Shown here: in pieces, positions 1 through 9,320 of the stretch
Layout: each line of letters starts with the position of its first letter
How positions within the stretch are numbered: position 1 is the first letter of the stretch
Assembly: GCF_000272405.2 (NCBI RefSeq)
Contig: NZ_AJZM02000428.1
Location: forward strand, 1-61,837
DNA: 61,837 nt
Origin: Vibrio tasmaniensis 1F-187
Lineage (GTDB): Bacteria > Pseudomonadota > Gammaproteobacteria > Enterobacterales > Vibrionaceae
Direction: 5' to 3'
Made by a program: the position numbers and the translations under genes
The notes under the pieces: model-generated
Told to the model about the DNA's origin: nothing
The model's database searches: none
What the model saw: the letters and a program-made list of their open reading frames with translations, nothing else

Positions 1-509
1 CGGCAGCCAATGCCACGCCTCTTACCGATGGCGGTGCCGCAGTGATGTTGATGCGCGAAGGAAAAGCGAAAGAGCTAGGCTTAGAAGTGCTTGGTTACAT
101 TCGTGGTTACGCGTTCTCAGCGATTGGTGTTGAAACGGATATGCTGATGGGGCCGACGTACGCGACCTCTCAAGTATTGAAGAACACAGGACTAGAATTA
201 TCAGACCTAACACTTATCGAGATGCACGAAGCGTTTGCAGCTCAAGTTCTGGCTAACGTCAAAATGTTCGCAAGCGATGAATTTGCTCAGAAGAATCTTG
301 GCCGTGACAAAGCGATCGGTGAGATTGATATGGAGAAGTTCAACGTGCTGGGTAGCTCAATTGCTTACGGACACCCGTTTGCAGCGACTGGCGCGCGTAT
401 GATGACTCAGACACTGCGTGAACTTAAACGTCGTGGTGGTGGCCTAGCATTGAATACTGCTTGTGCGGCTGGTGGCTTAGGTGCAGCAATGATCTTGGAG
501 GTGGAATAA
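1..509 (+). CDS. fadI: 3-ketoacyl-CoA thiolase FadI, C-terminal part
   Basis: This is the 3' end of the beta subunit of the FadI-FadJ complex, which cleaves 3-ketoacyl-CoA with CoA to acetyl-CoA and a shortened acyl-CoA in the cytosol. The reading frame is open from base 3 and continues off the window, so the start is missing. Visible thiolase C-terminal motifs are the NEAF-like stretch MHEAFAAQ, the histidine motif GHPFAATG and the catalytic cysteine motif NTACAAGG near the end. The stop codon TAA shares its last A with the ATG of fadJ, which indicates translational coupling in a fadIJ operon. The upstream promoter and any FadR site lie outside the window. Confidence 0.95.
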   Translation, partial: AANATPLTDGGAAVMLMREGKAKELGLEVLGYIRGYAFSAIGVETDMLMGPTYATSQVLKNTGLELSDLTLIEMHEAFAAQVLANVKMFASDEFAQKNLGRDKAIGEIDMEKFNVLGSSIAYGHPFAATGARMMTQTLRELKRRGGGLALNTACAAGGLGAAMILEVE

Positions 510-2755
510 TGTCTACGACTCTTGATGTGAAAAAAGAAAAGAAAGCAGTCAAAAAAACGGGTTCAAAGCCAGTGACTGTATCTAAAAGTGATAAGACGGT
601 TTCAAATGATGAAGCCGTAAAACCGGCGACCGCGTTTTCTTTAACTATCGATGACCAAGATATTGCATGGCTTGCGATCGATGTACCAAACGAAAAAATG
701 AACACGCTACAAGCGGCATTTGCCGAAGAAATGAAAGCAATCTTCGAGCAGTTGAAGGAAAAGCAAAGCCGAGTTAAAGGCTTAATCGTTCATTCATTGA
801 AGCCAGATAATTTTATTGCTGGCGCTGACGTACGAATGCTTGATGCTTGCAAGACAGCAGATGAAGCGCAATCTCTTGCTCGTCAGGGGCAGGAGATGTT
901 CCAAGCACTTTCTGATTTGCCTTATCCTGTTGTTGCAGCGATTCACGGCCCATGTTTAGGTGGTGGCTTAGAGCTGGCACTATCGTGTGATTACCGCGTA
1001 TGTACTGATTCAGATAAGACTCGCTTAGGTCTGCCAGAAGTCCAACTTGGTCTGTTACCAGGATCTGGTGGTACGCAACGTCTTCCTCGTCTTATCGGTT
1101 TACTGCCTTCTCTTGACCTTATTCTTACGGGTAAGCAACTGCGTGCTAAAAAAGCGAAATCGCTAGGTGTCGTGGATGCTTGTGTGCCAGAAACTATCTT
1201 GCTGGAAGTGGCTAAGAGCTTTGTTGAAAAGAACTCAGGCGGGAAAAAAGGTAAGCGCTTGGCGTCTAAAAGCCAAGCTTCGGCCAAAGAAAAACTAATT
1301 TCACGTACGGGTCTTGGTCGCAAGGTTATTTTTGAACAGGCTTCAAAGAAGACCAATCAGAAAACACGCGGTAATTACCCAGCCGCTGATGCGATTCTTG
1401 ATGTGATTCGTTATGGCTTAGAGAACGGCTTTGATAAAGGTCTTCAGTACGAAGCGAAGCGTTTCTCTGAATTGGTGATGACCGCAGAATCCAAAGCCCT
1501 TCGTTCGATTTTCTTTGCAACGACTGAAATGAAAAAAGAACACGGCGCAGACGCAGAACCGAAAGCGGTTAAGCGTGTTGGTGTGCTAGGTGGCGGTCTA
1601 ATGGGCGCTGGTATCAGCCACGTCAGTGTTGCTAAAGCGAAAGTACCGGTTCGTATTAAAGATGTGTCTAATGAAGGTGTGCTCAATGCACTTAACTACA
1701 ATTACAAGTTGTTCGATAAGCAACGTAAACGTCGTATTCTGAGCCGAGCTGGCCTTGAGAGTAAGATGTTACAACTGTCTGGTGGCATCGACTTTACGAG
1801 TTTTAACCACACGGATGTGGTGATTGAAGCGGTATTTGAAGATCTCGACCTTAAGCAATCAATGGTTGCAGACATTGAAGCCAATGCCAAGTCAGAGACT
1901 ATCTTTGCGACCAACACGTCTTCACTGCCAATCCATAAGATTGCAGAGAAGGCGCAGCGACCAGAAAACGTAGTCGGTCTTCACTACTTCAGCCCAGCAG
2001 AAAAAATGCCACTGGTTGAAGTTATTCCTCATGAAACAACGTCAGAAGAGACGATTTCGACGGTGGTTGCATTAGCGAAGAAGCAAGGTAAAACGCCGAT
2101 TGTTGTTAAAGACACGGCAGGTTTCTACGTGAACCGTATCCTTGCTCCGTACATGAATGAAGCGGCGCATCTGTTATTGGCAAATGAGCCGATTGAAAAG
2201 CTCGACAGCACATTGTTGGATTTCGGTTTCCCGGTAGGCCCAATTACTTTGTTAGACGAGGTGGGTGTTGATATCGGTGCGAAGATCATCCCGATTCTGG
2301 TCAATGAATTAGGCGAACGTTTCCAAGGCCCTGATGTGTTCGACATTCTTTTGAATGACAACCGTAAAGGCCGTAAGACAGGCAAAGGTTTCTACACTTA
2401 CAAAGGTAAAAAGAAGGAAGTCGATAAGTCAGTTTACAAGCTGCTTAAGCTGCAACCTGAACCTAAGCTAAGCGACAACGATATCGCAATGCGCTGTGTA
2501 CTGCCTATGCTCAACGAAGCGGTTCGTTGTTTGGATGATGGCATTATCCGTAGCCCGCGAGATGGCGATATTGGTGCTATTTTCGGTATCGGCTTCCCGC
2601 CATTCCTAGGTGGTCCGTTCCGTTATATGGATCAACTCGGTATTAAGTCACTGGTAGAGATGATGAACGATTTCGCCAAAAAGTACGGTGATCGTTTCGC
2701 GCCATGTGATGGCCTACTGACACGTGCAGGGTTGGATGAGTCTTTCTACAAGTAA
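509..2755 (+). CDS. fadJ: FadJ, multifunctional enoyl-CoA hydratase / 3-hydroxyacyl-CoA dehydrogenase
   Basis: This is the alpha subunit of the fatty-acid oxidation complex (748 aa). The N-terminal crotonase domain shows the oxyanion region [13 protein letters not shown] (residues 148-160) with glutamates at E155 and E177. The C-terminal dehydrogenase domain has a Rossmann motif [11 protein letters not shown] (358-368) and the catalytic-histidine motif HYFSP (from H492). The start is the ATG overlapping the fadI stop. An earlier in-frame start at 461 would lie inside fadI and is not used. About 40 residues rich in Lys, Ser and Thr precede the first hydratase strand; E. coli FadJ lacks such an extension and is 714 aa. 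A strong terminator follows. Confidence 0.95.
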   Translation: MSTTLDVKKEKKAVKKTGSKPVTVSKSDKTVSNDEAVKPATAFSLTIDDQDIAWLAIDVPNEKMNTLQAAFAEEMKAIFEQLKEKQSRVKGLIVHSLKPDNFIAGADVRMLDACKTADEAQSLARQGQEMFQALSDLPYPVVAAIHGPCLGGGLELALSCDYRVCTDSDKTRLGLPEVQLGLLPGSGGTQRLPRLIGLLPSLDLILTGKQLRAKKAKSLGVVDACVPETILLEVAKSFVEKNSGGKKGKRLASKSQASAKEKLISRTGLGRKVIFEQASKKTNQKTRGNYPAADAILDVIRYGLENGFDKGLQYEAKRFSELVMTAESKALRSIFFATTEMKKEHGADAEPKAVKRVGVLGGGLMGAGISHVSVAKAKVPVRIKDVSNEGVLNALNYNYKLFDKQRKRRILSRAGLESKMLQLSGGIDFTSFNHTDVVIEAVFEDLDLKQSMVADIEANAKSETIFATNTSSLPIHKIAEKAQRPENVVGLHYFSPAEKMPLVEVIPHETTSEETISTVVALAKKQGKTPIVVKDTAGFYVNRILAPYMNEAAHLLLANEPIEKLDSTLLDFGFPVGPITLLDEVGVDIGAKIIPILVNELGERFQGPDVFDILLNDNRKGRKTGKGFYTYKGKKKEVDKSVYKLLKLQPEPKLSDNDIAMRCVLPMLNEAVRCLDDGIIRSPRDGDIGAIFGIGFPPFLGGPFRYMDQLGIKSLVEMMNDFAKKYGDRFAPCDGLLTRAGLDESFYK

Positions 2756-2791
2756 CTCTTTCTATTAGTAACTTTCTAGCACTTTGATTAT

Positions 2792-2829
2792 AAAGCCCGT
2801 ATCAAGCAATTGATGCGGGCTTCATTTTT
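2792..2829 (+). terminator. Terminator of fadIJ
   Basis: An AAGCCCGTATCAA arm pairs with TTGATGCGGGCTT (one G-U pair) across a four-base loop and is followed by CATTTTT. It lies 36 bases after the fadJ stop. Confidence 0.85.
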
Positions 2830-2848
2830 ATGGGAGTATGCAAAAGAA

Positions 2849-2890
2849 GGAGATTCCCGACTCAGTCGTTTCTCCTTCTCGGGAATGACG
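2849..2890 (-). repeat. Hairpin-forming intergenic repeat, copy 1
   Basis: The arms ATTCCCGA (2853-2860) and TCGGGAAT (2879-2886) form a hairpin with an 18-base loop. Read on the minus strand, this 42-base unit begins CGTCATTCCCGAGAAGGAG and resembles copy 2 at 2960-3002, so the two copies are inverted. It looks like a short non-coding repeat unit of the kind scattered between Vibrio genes. Confidence 0.5.
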
Positions 2891-2959
2891 ATTGAGATGT
2901 AACAAGTAAGCTATTGTGTTAATTAGGAAAGTGGTCAAACACAACTCAATCAAAACTAC

Positions 2960-3002
2960 CGTCATCTCCTAAAGCGACGAAGGAGCGTAATAGGAGATCT
3001 GC
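2960..3002 (+). repeat. Hairpin-forming intergenic repeat, copy 2
   Basis: The perfect arms ATCTCCTA (2964-2971) and TAGGAGAT (2991-2998) flank a 19-base loop containing GAAGGAG. The unit begins CGTCAT, as copy 1 does on the other strand, and has the same length and loop core. It sits in the 317-base gap between fadJ and the convergent M16 peptidase gene, where no gene is visible. Confidence 0.5.
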
Positions 3003-3019
3003 TCTTGTGCTGCATTCAA

Positions 3020-3050
3020 TAAAAAAGGTTGATGCTTTCACATCAACCTT
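3020..3050 (-). terminator. Terminator of the M16 peptidase gene
   Basis: AAGGTTGATG (3025-3034) pairs perfectly with CATCAACCTT (3041-3050). Read on the minus strand, the stem is followed by TTTTATT. It lies 22 bases after the stop of the M16 gene. Confidence 0.85.
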
Positions 3051-3072
3051 CTGATCTTTTTAATAAGAACGA

Positions 3073-5850
3073 CTAACCAAGCTCACAGTCTTTAGGACGC
3101 AACTGAAACTCATCAATTGAGCCAATCTCAACACCTGCCGACAACTTCTCTTCTTCATTATGAGCATTGCCGTGCGCATGCATAATCAGACGATTCGCTG
3201 TACGAGGTTTTAGTTGGCTAACCACAAAGCGCATCATGTCTGAGCGAGTCAGACCTTTGAGCTCTTCTAACACACGATCCCTCTGATTGAATTCCAAATC
3301 CTTATTGCCTATCGCAACCCATAAGCGTTGAGCGCGACCACGCAAGGTGGTATCTGGCGTTGAAATTTGATTCCAAAGACCGCGTTTACTGCTGTGCCAT
3401 TGATAGTCGTTAAGCTCTAGCAATACCATGTAAAAGGCATTGAGGAACTCGTCTATTGAAGCCAACAGATCTGCTGGGGCTGCATTAGGCGATTGCACAT
3501 ACAACACAATACCTGGGTGTCGGTTCAATGGCATATTACCAGTGCCGACCATATAGCCTAGCTGCTGCTTGGTACGAATCTCGTGGAAGAAAGTGGCTGA
3601 CATCAAGTGGTTGGCCAATGAATACAGTGCAATATTTGTAGGTGATATATCTGAACATTGGTAGTAAACCACGATGGCTGAATCATCTTGATTACACACC
3701 ACTTCGCGTTGGAAACTACCGTTATCACCCAGCATGATTAAAGGGCGCAGTGACTCTTCGTAAGCTTGGTCTTGAACACGCAGGGCATCTTTTAGCGTTT
3801 CAGCCATCTTGTTCGCATCGGATTTTTTCCAGTCACCATACACAAACATTTCGACATGCAGTTCAGCCAAAATAGCTTGAACAAAAGAAGAAAGCTCGTC
3901 GACTTCTATTGTTTCCAGCGCTTCAATTAAGACGGAATAGGGCGGGTTATTTGGCTGTAAGATTCCCGTCATCGCATTGAATAGCTGCGAGATAGGACGG
4001 TCTTGCGATGCGTTATTCCAGTTTCTGAGCAATTGATGCTTAATCGTTTCGAATCGTGTTGAACTAAAGTCGCGTGCTTGGAAACGTTCAAGAATCATAT
4101 TGAGCAGCTGTGGCTGTTTCTCGCTAAATCCAGATAGAGTAAGTGTGACACCACCTTGATGGGTATACATGTTGTAGCCCATGCCAGCAATCTCAGCTTG
4201 ATACGTATCTTTTTCAAGCGAGTCTAAGAACATCTCTACACACAAGCGTGTTTTAACGATGTTTCTCGGGGTGGCAACTGAGTGTGGGCTATCTATAGCG
4301 ATATACACCACACCTTTTGGAACTCGAAATTGATGGTCTTGGAGGTGCCATAACTTAAAGCCGTCCAGCTCTTCTAACAGTTGTGGGTGCTTAGCGTCAC
4401 CTTCGAGCTCTGCAGGGTCTAAGTCGTAGCAAATAAATGGGTTTTTGCTTGGGAGCTCAAACTGCCAGCCGGGGTTAATGCATGTAAAGCATTGAACTTG
4501 CTCAGCGCTAAATGGTGTGAGCGAATAGGGCGTAAAGTACCATTTCGCTTCTCTGTCATATTCGAACCCTTGAGCAACAATGGTGACCCGCATGTTGTCG
4601 ACGGTTAAGTAAGGAAGCAGAGAACGTTGTAACTCTTCGTCGAAATGCGACATTTTGTAATCGCCATACACTACATCTTGCTCTTGGTAATGCTGCATGT
4701 TGATAACGAGATGGCTGACGACATCAAGTGGTCTTGAGGGCTCTTGAAAGCGGAAGGCTGATTCCAAAACAGCCCGTTTTTCGAGGTAACGCCACTCTTC
4801 AATACCTTGTTGTTCAATCAACTTAATGTACTGGAACACCGCTTGGATGATGTTATCGGTTTTGGTTAAACCTTCGATGGTTAATGAGCAACTGACCGTA
4901 AAATCACGATAGTTACTGCCACTTGCGCCGCCACCTGCTGAGAGGGAAGTAATCCAGCCTTTCTCTTTGAGTTGCATCATCAAACTGCCTTCGCCTTCGT
5001 AACCGATAAGGTGTGCAAAGAACGATAATGGTTTAATACCGTAGTGTTCATCCATGCTTGGCATTGGGAAGGTTAAGATAAGTTTGCGCACTTCTTTGAT
5101 CGGTTTAACGTGTACTTGTACACCCGTGCTTAATTCGCCAACAATCGGTACTTCAACCTTCTTGCCTTGTAGTTTGTGGTTGGTGATCGAGCTAAAACGC
5201 TCTTCAACCCAGCTTTGCATCTCGTCCAGTGATTGATTGCCAGACAGCGTCAGTGTCATTAAGTCTGAAGAGTACTGCTGCTGGTGGAAAGCTAAGATCT
5301 CTTGTCGAATCGTCTCGCCGTTTCGGTCACCCAACGTATCGATATTACCGACAGAAAACTTCGAGAATGGGTGATTGTTATTCACCAACTCTTTGGTCAC
5401 TTGGTACAATCGTCGCGAGTCGTCGTTGAATTTCATTTTATACTCTGAATCAACGGCTTGGCGTTCTTTGTCTAAGGCTTCTTCGTTGAACAGGGGGGCG
5501 GTAAAAAATTGGCTGAAGCGATCGAGTGCATTTTCAAAGGCATTCAATTCAACATCAAAAAAGAAGCAGGTGTGTTCGGTTCCTGTCCAAGCGTTGTTGC
5601 TACCACCATGCTGGCTGATAAAACTTTGGAACTCTCCGACCTTTGGATACTTTTCAGTTCCCAAAAATAGCATATGCTCTAAGTAGTGAGCTAAACCCTC
5701 TCGGTCTGTAGGGTCATCAAAATGCCCGACATTAACGGCGAGTGCGGCTGCAGCTTTTTGAGCGTTCTGATCGTGAACTAACAGTACTCTCAACCCGTTA
5801 TCCAATGTTACGTAACGGTATTGATGTTCATCATTAGGGCTTAAATGCAC
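3073..5850 (-). CDS. M16 family (insulinase/pitrilysin-like) zinc metallopeptidase
   Basis: This is a 925-residue full-length M16A peptidase expected to cut small peptides inside a closed chamber. The inverted zinc motif HYLEH is at residues 55-59, and the third ligand is E136 in AVDSEYK. The remainder matches the four-domain layout of pitrilysin. No signal peptide is visible: the protein starts MHLSPNDEHQ, whereas E. coli pitrilysin is periplasmic, so a cytosolic location is inferred. The start is a GTG, with GGAG eight bases upstream; a nearby ATG is in another frame and closes after five codons. It is transcribed alone, convergent with fadJ and divergent from sixA. Confidence 0.9.
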   Translation of the reverse strand: MHLSPNDEHQYRYVTLDNGLRVLLVHDQNAQKAAAALAVNVGHFDDPTDREGLAHYLEHMLFLGTEKYPKVGEFQSFISQHGGSNNAWTGTEHTCFFFDVELNAFENALDRFSQFFTAPLFNEEALDKERQAVDSEYKMKFNDDSRRLYQVTKELVNNNHPFSKFSVGNIDTLGDRNGETIRQEILAFHQQQYSSDLMTLTLSGNQSLDEMQSWVEERFSSITNHKLQGKKVEVPIVGELSTGVQVHVKPIKEVRKLILTFPMPSMDEHYGIKPLSFFAHLIGYEGEGSLMMQLKEKGWITSLSAGGGASGSNYRDFTVSCSLTIEGLTKTDNIIQAVFQYIKLIEQQGIEEWRYLEKRAVLESAFRFQEPSRPLDVVSHLVINMQHYQEQDVVYGDYKMSHFDEELQRSLLPYLTVDNMRVTIVAQGFEYDREAKWYFTPYSLTPFSAEQVQCFTCINPGWQFELPSKNPFICYDLDPAELEGDAKHPQLLEELDGFKLWHLQDHQFRVPKGVVYIAIDSPHSVATPRNIVKTRLCVEMFLDSLEKDTYQAEIAGMGYNMYTHQGGVTLTLSGFSEKQPQLLNMILERFQARDFSSTRFETIKHQLLRNWNNASQDRPISQLFNAMTGILQPNNPPYSVLIEALETIEVDELSSFVQAILAELHVEMFVYGDWKKSDANKMAETLKDALRVQDQAYEESLRPLIMLGDNGSFQREVVCNQDDSAIVVYYQCSDISPTNIALYSLANHLMSATFFHEIRTKQQLGYMVGTGNMPLNRHPGIVLYVQSPNAAPADLLASIDEFLNAFYMVLLELNDYQWHSSKRGLWNQISTPDTTLRGRAQRLWVAIGNKDLEFNQRDRVLEELKGLTRSDMMRFVVSQLKPRTANRLIMHAHGNAHNEEEKLSAGVEIGSIDEFQLRPKDCELG

Positions 5851-6154
5851 AGATGCATCTCCAGAGAAGGTGGTTTTTAAATTATGTACGCGATGATTTA
5901 AGGTGCAAACCTCGCGATCATATTTTGGGATATGAAGTGCTTTTTGGCGACTTCTAAATCACTTTTATCGATTTTTATCAGTGATTTATTTTCTTTTAAT
6001 AAGATTGTTAAGAAAGTCGAACTCTTTAGCAAGTGACTTGATATAATTATTTATATAGACTGCGGTTTCTCTAGTTTGAGAGCCAAACGCTAAGTAGCGT
6101 ATCGCTGATATGGGATATATCGACTTTCGAAATGTTACGTAGACAGGACTGAAC
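5851..6154. other. Divergent intergenic region, M16 peptidase / sixA
   Basis: This 304-base AT-rich gap must hold the divergent promoters of the M16 peptidase gene and sixA. A short open frame on the minus strand (5986-6168) has no ribosome binding site and overlaps the sixA start, so it is not annotated. No clear operator or RNA gene was recognised. Confidence 0.5.
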
Positions 6155-6619
6155 ATGAAAATATTCATAATGCGCCACGGTGAAGCAGAACATTTTGCTA
6201 ACTCGGATGCAGAACGTGCGTTAACGAAGCGCGGTAAAATGGCGTCTCTTGCGGTAGCACAAGCTGCAAATGAGCAAGGGTTTAGCCAGTTCGATAAAGT
6301 GCTTGTGAGCCCTTACTTGAGGGCACAAGAAACGTGGTTAGAAATCTCTCAAGCGTTTTCTGGAAAGAAAGTAGAAACCTGTGATGACATTACGCCTTAC
6401 GGAATGTCTGACGATGTGTTTGATTTGACCATAGCAATGGCTGAAGTAGAAAAGCTAGAGACCATTTTATTTGTTTCTCATTTACCTCTAGTGGGCTATT
6501 TAACGGCTGAATTTGCGACGGGCATGGCGCCACCTATGTTCCCAACCTCAGGGCTCGCGTGTATTGAATTCGACCTTGAAAAACAAAAAGGCGAGTTGCT
6601 TTGGAACATTAATCCATAG
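6155..6619 (+). CDS. sixA: Phosphohistidine phosphatase SixA
   Basis: This is a small histidine phosphatase (154 aa) of the phosphoglycerate-mutase superfamily. E. coli SixA removes phosphate from the histidine of phosphocarrier proteins and affects the ArcB relay and the nitrogen PTS. The catalytic RHG is at residues 7-9 in MKIFIMRHGEAE, and the second conserved histidine lies in FVSHLPLVGYL. An AGGA ribosome binding site precedes the ATG. Its place between fadIJ and smrB-prmB matches E. coli. A terminator follows directly, so it is probably monocistronic. Confidence 0.93.
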   Translation: MKIFIMRHGEAEHFANSDAERALTKRGKMASLAVAQAANEQGFSQFDKVLVSPYLRAQETWLEISQAFSGKKVETCDDITPYGMSDDVFDLTIAMAEVEKLETILFVSHLPLVGYLTAEFATGMAPPMFPTSGLACIEFDLEKQKGELLWNINP

Positions 6620-6646
6620 CTGAGCCCGTTTCCTCAAGATAAATTT

Positions 6647-6684
6647 AAGGGCACCTCATGATTATTGAGATGCCCTTTGTTGTT
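6647..6684 (+). terminator. Terminator of sixA
   Basis: AAGGGCACCTCA (6647-6658) and TGAGATGCCCTT (6666-6677) pair with a single mismatch and are followed by TGTTGTTT. It starts 27 bases after the sixA stop. Confidence 0.75.
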
Positions 6685-6754
6685 TCTAACGGATTATTTC
6701 GACCAAACGACAAGGTGCTGGACGTACTTTTTAGAATAAAGAGCAAGTCGATGG

Positions 6755-7285
6755 CTATTTATCTGGGATAGCAAGTAAAACCAGTAGCGCCCCATGGCCA
6801 CCGAACTCTAAAGGTGCTTGGTGAAAAGCCATCACATCTGGGTGCTGCGCTAACCACAAAGGCACTTTCTGTTTAAGGATGTGTTTACCAATGCCGTGCT
6901 GTACACAGGCACAAGCTACGCTCTCTTTCACGCAGTGTGCAATCATAGCCCCAAGTTCACGTTTGGCTTCTTGTTGAGTCATACCGTGCATATCAAGATA
7001 CACATCCGGTACATAGACACCACGACGTAAGCGCTTCACCTCATATTTAGAGACATCATCGCGTGCATAACGTGTCGGCCCTTCTTCGCTAAGATGCGGA
7101 ATGAACTCATCCGAGAAATAAAACTCGCTATCACTGGCTTGTCTTGCCGTTCGAGTAATTTCTTTTTGCTTGGCATTTCTTTTTGGCTGCTGGACTATGG
7201 TATCCTGTTGCAACTTTTTAACGCCCTTTACTGCATCGTTGAACAGGGCGAAATCGTCATCGAAGTCGGTGTCTTTTTTGCTCAT
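6755..7285 (-). CDS. smrB: SmrB, ribosome-rescue endonuclease (Smr domain)
   Basis: SmrB cleaves mRNA at collided ribosomes. This 176-residue protein has a charged N-terminal helix region (residues 1-50) and a C-terminal Smr domain with DMHG (98-101), HGIGK (130-134) and GGHGA (162-166), the expected catalytic and nucleic-acid-binding motifs. The start MSKKDTDFDDD was chosen over an upstream in-frame start at 7345 because it matches the family N terminus and keeps a 62-base divergent spacer to prmB; no strong Shine-Dalgarno sequence is visible. The smrB/prmB divergent pair is conserved with E. coli. Confidence 0.92.
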   Translation of the reverse strand: MSKKDTDFDDDFALFNDAVKGVKKLQQDTIVQQPKRNAKQKEITRTARQASDSEFYFSDEFIPHLSEEGPTRYARDDVSKYEVKRLRRGVYVPDVYLDMHGMTQQEAKRELGAMIAHCVKESVACACVQHGIGKHILKQKVPLWLAQHPDVMAFHQAPLEFGGHGALLVLLAIPDK

Positions 7286-7347
7286 CAGGTTATGAATTCT
7301 AATTAGAAACGTAATTAGCAGTATTGTAGCGCTTTTCGGAGACAATT

Positions 7348-8280
7348 TTGGATAAGATTTTTGTAGAAGAAGCGGTATCAGAACTACACACGCTTCAAGA
7401 TGTGATTCGTTGGACTGTTAGTCGCTTTAACGCAGCGGGCCTATTTTATGGTCACGGCACTGATAACGCGTGGGATGAGGCGGTACAACTAATTTTACCT
7501 ACTCTTTATCTACCGATTGATGTTCCTTCGCATGTGATGAACTCTCGTCTAACAAGTAGCGAACGTCTGCGTATTGTTGAGCGCGTAATCAAGCGTATCA
7601 ATGAGCGTACACCAACGGCTTACTTAACCAATAAAGCTTGGTTCTGTGGCCTTGAGTTCTTCGTTGATGAGCGCGTTCTTGTGCCTCGCTCTCCAATTGG
7701 TGAGCTGATCGAAGCTCAATTCCAACCTTGGTTAATTGAAGAGCCAACTCGCATCATGGATATGTGTACAGGTAGTGGTTGTATTGCTATTGCTTGTGCT
7801 CATGCATTCCCTGACGCAGAAGTAGATGCGATTGATATCTCTACAGATGCATTGCAAGTTGCAGAGCAGAACGTCCAAGATCACGGCATGGAGCAGCAAG
7901 TGTTCCCAATCCGTTCAGATCTTTTCCGTGACTTGCCAAAAGAGAAATACAACCTGATCGTATCTAACCCACCTTACGTGGACGAAGAAGATATGAACAG
8001 CCTGCCAGATGAGTTTACTCACGAGCCAGAACTTGGCCTAGCAGCGGGTACAGACGGTCTGAAATTGGTTCGTCGTATCTTAGCTAACGCACCTGACTAC
8101 CTAACTGACGACGGTATTCTTATCTGTGAAGTGGGCAACTCAATGGTTCACATGATGGATCAGTACCCAGAGATTCCATTCACTTGGATTGAATTCTCTA
8201 ACGGTGGTCATGGCGTATTCATGATCACTCGTGAGCAGCTTGTTGCTTGCGCGGATGAGTTCTCTATCTACAAAGACTAG
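7348..8280 (+). CDS. prmB: PrmB, ribosomal protein L3 glutamine methyltransferase
   Basis: PrmB methylates a glutamine side chain of ribosomal protein L3 using S-adenosylmethionine. The 310-residue protein has a helical N-terminal domain, the SAM motif [11 protein letters not shown] (138-148) and the catalytic NPPY (207-210). The start is a TTG, with GGAG at 7338-7341 six bases upstream; the resulting N terminus [10 protein letters not shown] matches E. coli PrmB. In E. coli aroC follows directly. Here a terminator and a 21-kb block intervene. Confidence 0.95.
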   Translation: MDKIFVEEAVSELHTLQDVIRWTVSRFNAAGLFYGHGTDNAWDEAVQLILPTLYLPIDVPSHVMNSRLTSSERLRIVERVIKRINERTPTAYLTNKAWFCGLEFFVDERVLVPRSPIGELIEAQFQPWLIEEPTRIMDMCTGSGCIAIACAHAFPDAEVDAIDISTDALQVAEQNVQDHGMEQQVFPIRSDLFRDLPKEKYNLIVSNPPYVDEEDMNSLPDEFTHEPELGLAAGTDGLKLVRRILANAPDYLTDDGILICEVGNSMVHMMDQYPEIPFTWIEFSNGGHGVFMITREQLVACADEFSIYKD

Positions 8281-8380
8281 GTTACTATTAGTCGTTAGCT
8301 TAGGGATTTAGCTTAGAGATTAGGCTGGAAACTTAAGGTTAGAACCTGATAAGACGTTCTATTTGAAACGTTTGAATTTA

Positions 8381-8410
8381 AACGCCATGCAGTAATGCAT
8401 GGCGTTTTTT
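8381..8410 (+). terminator. Terminator of prmB
   Basis: AACGCCATGCA (8381-8391) and TGCATGGCGTT (8396-8406) form a perfect 11-bp stem with loop GTAA, followed by TTTT. This separates prmB from everything downstream. Confidence 0.93.
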
Positions 8411-8452
8411 ATTGCCAAAATTTAATGGATAAGTAAGCAACACAGAGTGAAC

Positions 8453-8513
8453 GTGCTCAATATTTAGTTGCTTAATATGAATAGCTATCACATATTGGTG
8501 CTCAATATTTAGT
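8453..8513 (+). repeat. Two 16-base direct repeats before the LysE-family gene
   Basis: GTGCTCAATATTTAGT occurs at 8453-8468 and again, identically, at 8498-8513, a 45-base period. The second copy ends 28 bases before the start codon of the exporter gene. The spacing is about four helical turns, so they could be paired operator half-sites, but no known regulator motif was recognised. Confidence 0.5.
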
Positions 8514-8541
8514 CGTTTTAGTGAGTTAAGGAGAATTCGCG

Positions 8542-9183
8542 ATGACCTTTGATACATGGATTTATTATTTGCTAGCGGTGTTGATCTTAACGGCATCACC
8601 AGGGCCAAGCTCTTTGTTGTGCATGACTAAGGGTGTGCAATCTGGCTTTAAGTTATCGATATTTACCGCCTTGGGGAGCTTAACTGCGATTACTGGCATT
8701 CTAACCTTATCGTTTACCGGGCTAGGGGTAATTATTGCTTCGTCTGAAGTGGTGTTTAATATCATTAAGTGGACGGGGGCTGCTTACCTTATTTATCTCG
8801 GTTGGAAGTCGTTACGATCGAGTCAGCAAGATTACGACAAGTTATCGAATCAACAAGCAGGCTCTCAACCTGTTAAAGAAAGCGCTGCACAGCATTATGT
8901 CAGTGGCTTTATTGTTGGTGCGAGTAACCCAAAAGCTATCCTGTTTTTTACCGCACTTTTTCCTCAGTTTATTGACCCATCGATAGCGCTATTTCCTCAA
9001 TTTTTGGTGTTCGCTTTGACCTTCGTTGTGATGGAATTGTCTTGGTTACTGGTTTATGCCTACCTAGGTGCGAAATCATCAAATTGGTTGTTTGCTAAAG
9101 GTAGAGCCAAGGTTTTTAATCTTGTGACTGGTGGTGTCTTTATCGGTGCAGGGGCGCTGCTTTCTACTACAAGCCGAGCGTAA
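8542..9183 (+). CDS. LysE/RhtB family amino-acid exporter
   Basis: This 213-residue inner-membrane protein belongs to the LysE translocator superfamily, which exports amino acids or related metabolites. The family motif region near the N terminus (TASPGPSSLLCMTKG) is present, followed by five to six hydrophobic segments and GASNPKAILFFTALFPQF in the second half. AAGGAG at 8528-8533 gives a strong ribosome binding site. The substrate cannot be told from sequence. It stands alone, with a possible operator pair upstream. Confidence 0.88.
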   Translation: MTFDTWIYYLLAVLILTASPGPSSLLCMTKGVQSGFKLSIFTALGSLTAITGILTLSFTGLGVIIASSEVVFNIIKWTGAAYLIYLGWKSLRSSQQDYDKLSNQQAGSQPVKESAAQHYVSGFIVGASNPKAILFFTALFPQFIDPSIALFPQFLVFALTFVVMELSWLLVYAYLGAKSSNWLFAKGRAKVFNLVTGGVFIGAGALLSTTSRA

Positions 9184-9200
9184 TTTTCAATTTATCAAAG

Positions 9201-9230
9201 GCCTGAATAGTTACAGAAAATTATTCAGGC
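9201..9230. terminator. Stem-loop after the LysE-family gene
   Basis: GCCTGAATA (9201-9209) pairs with TATTCAGGC (9222-9230). It is 17 bases after the stop, but no T-run follows, so it may act as a 3' end stabiliser or a weak terminator. Confidence 0.5.
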
Positions 9231-9257
9231 TGTAATAAAAGGTTAATATTAATGTGC

Positions 9258-9287
9258 TTGCTGATATCGGCATAAAGTCGATATATT
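9258..9287 (+). promoter_or_regulatory. Candidate promoter of the 33-residue ORF
   Basis: TTGCTG (9258-9263) and TATATT (9282-9287), 18 bases apart, resemble sigma-70 elements. A small hairpin TGGTG-TTA-CACCA (9287-9299) sits at the predicted transcript start. Confidence 0.4.
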
Positions 9288-9320
9288 GGTGTTACACCAT
9301 CACATTCTCAGGAGAGATAT

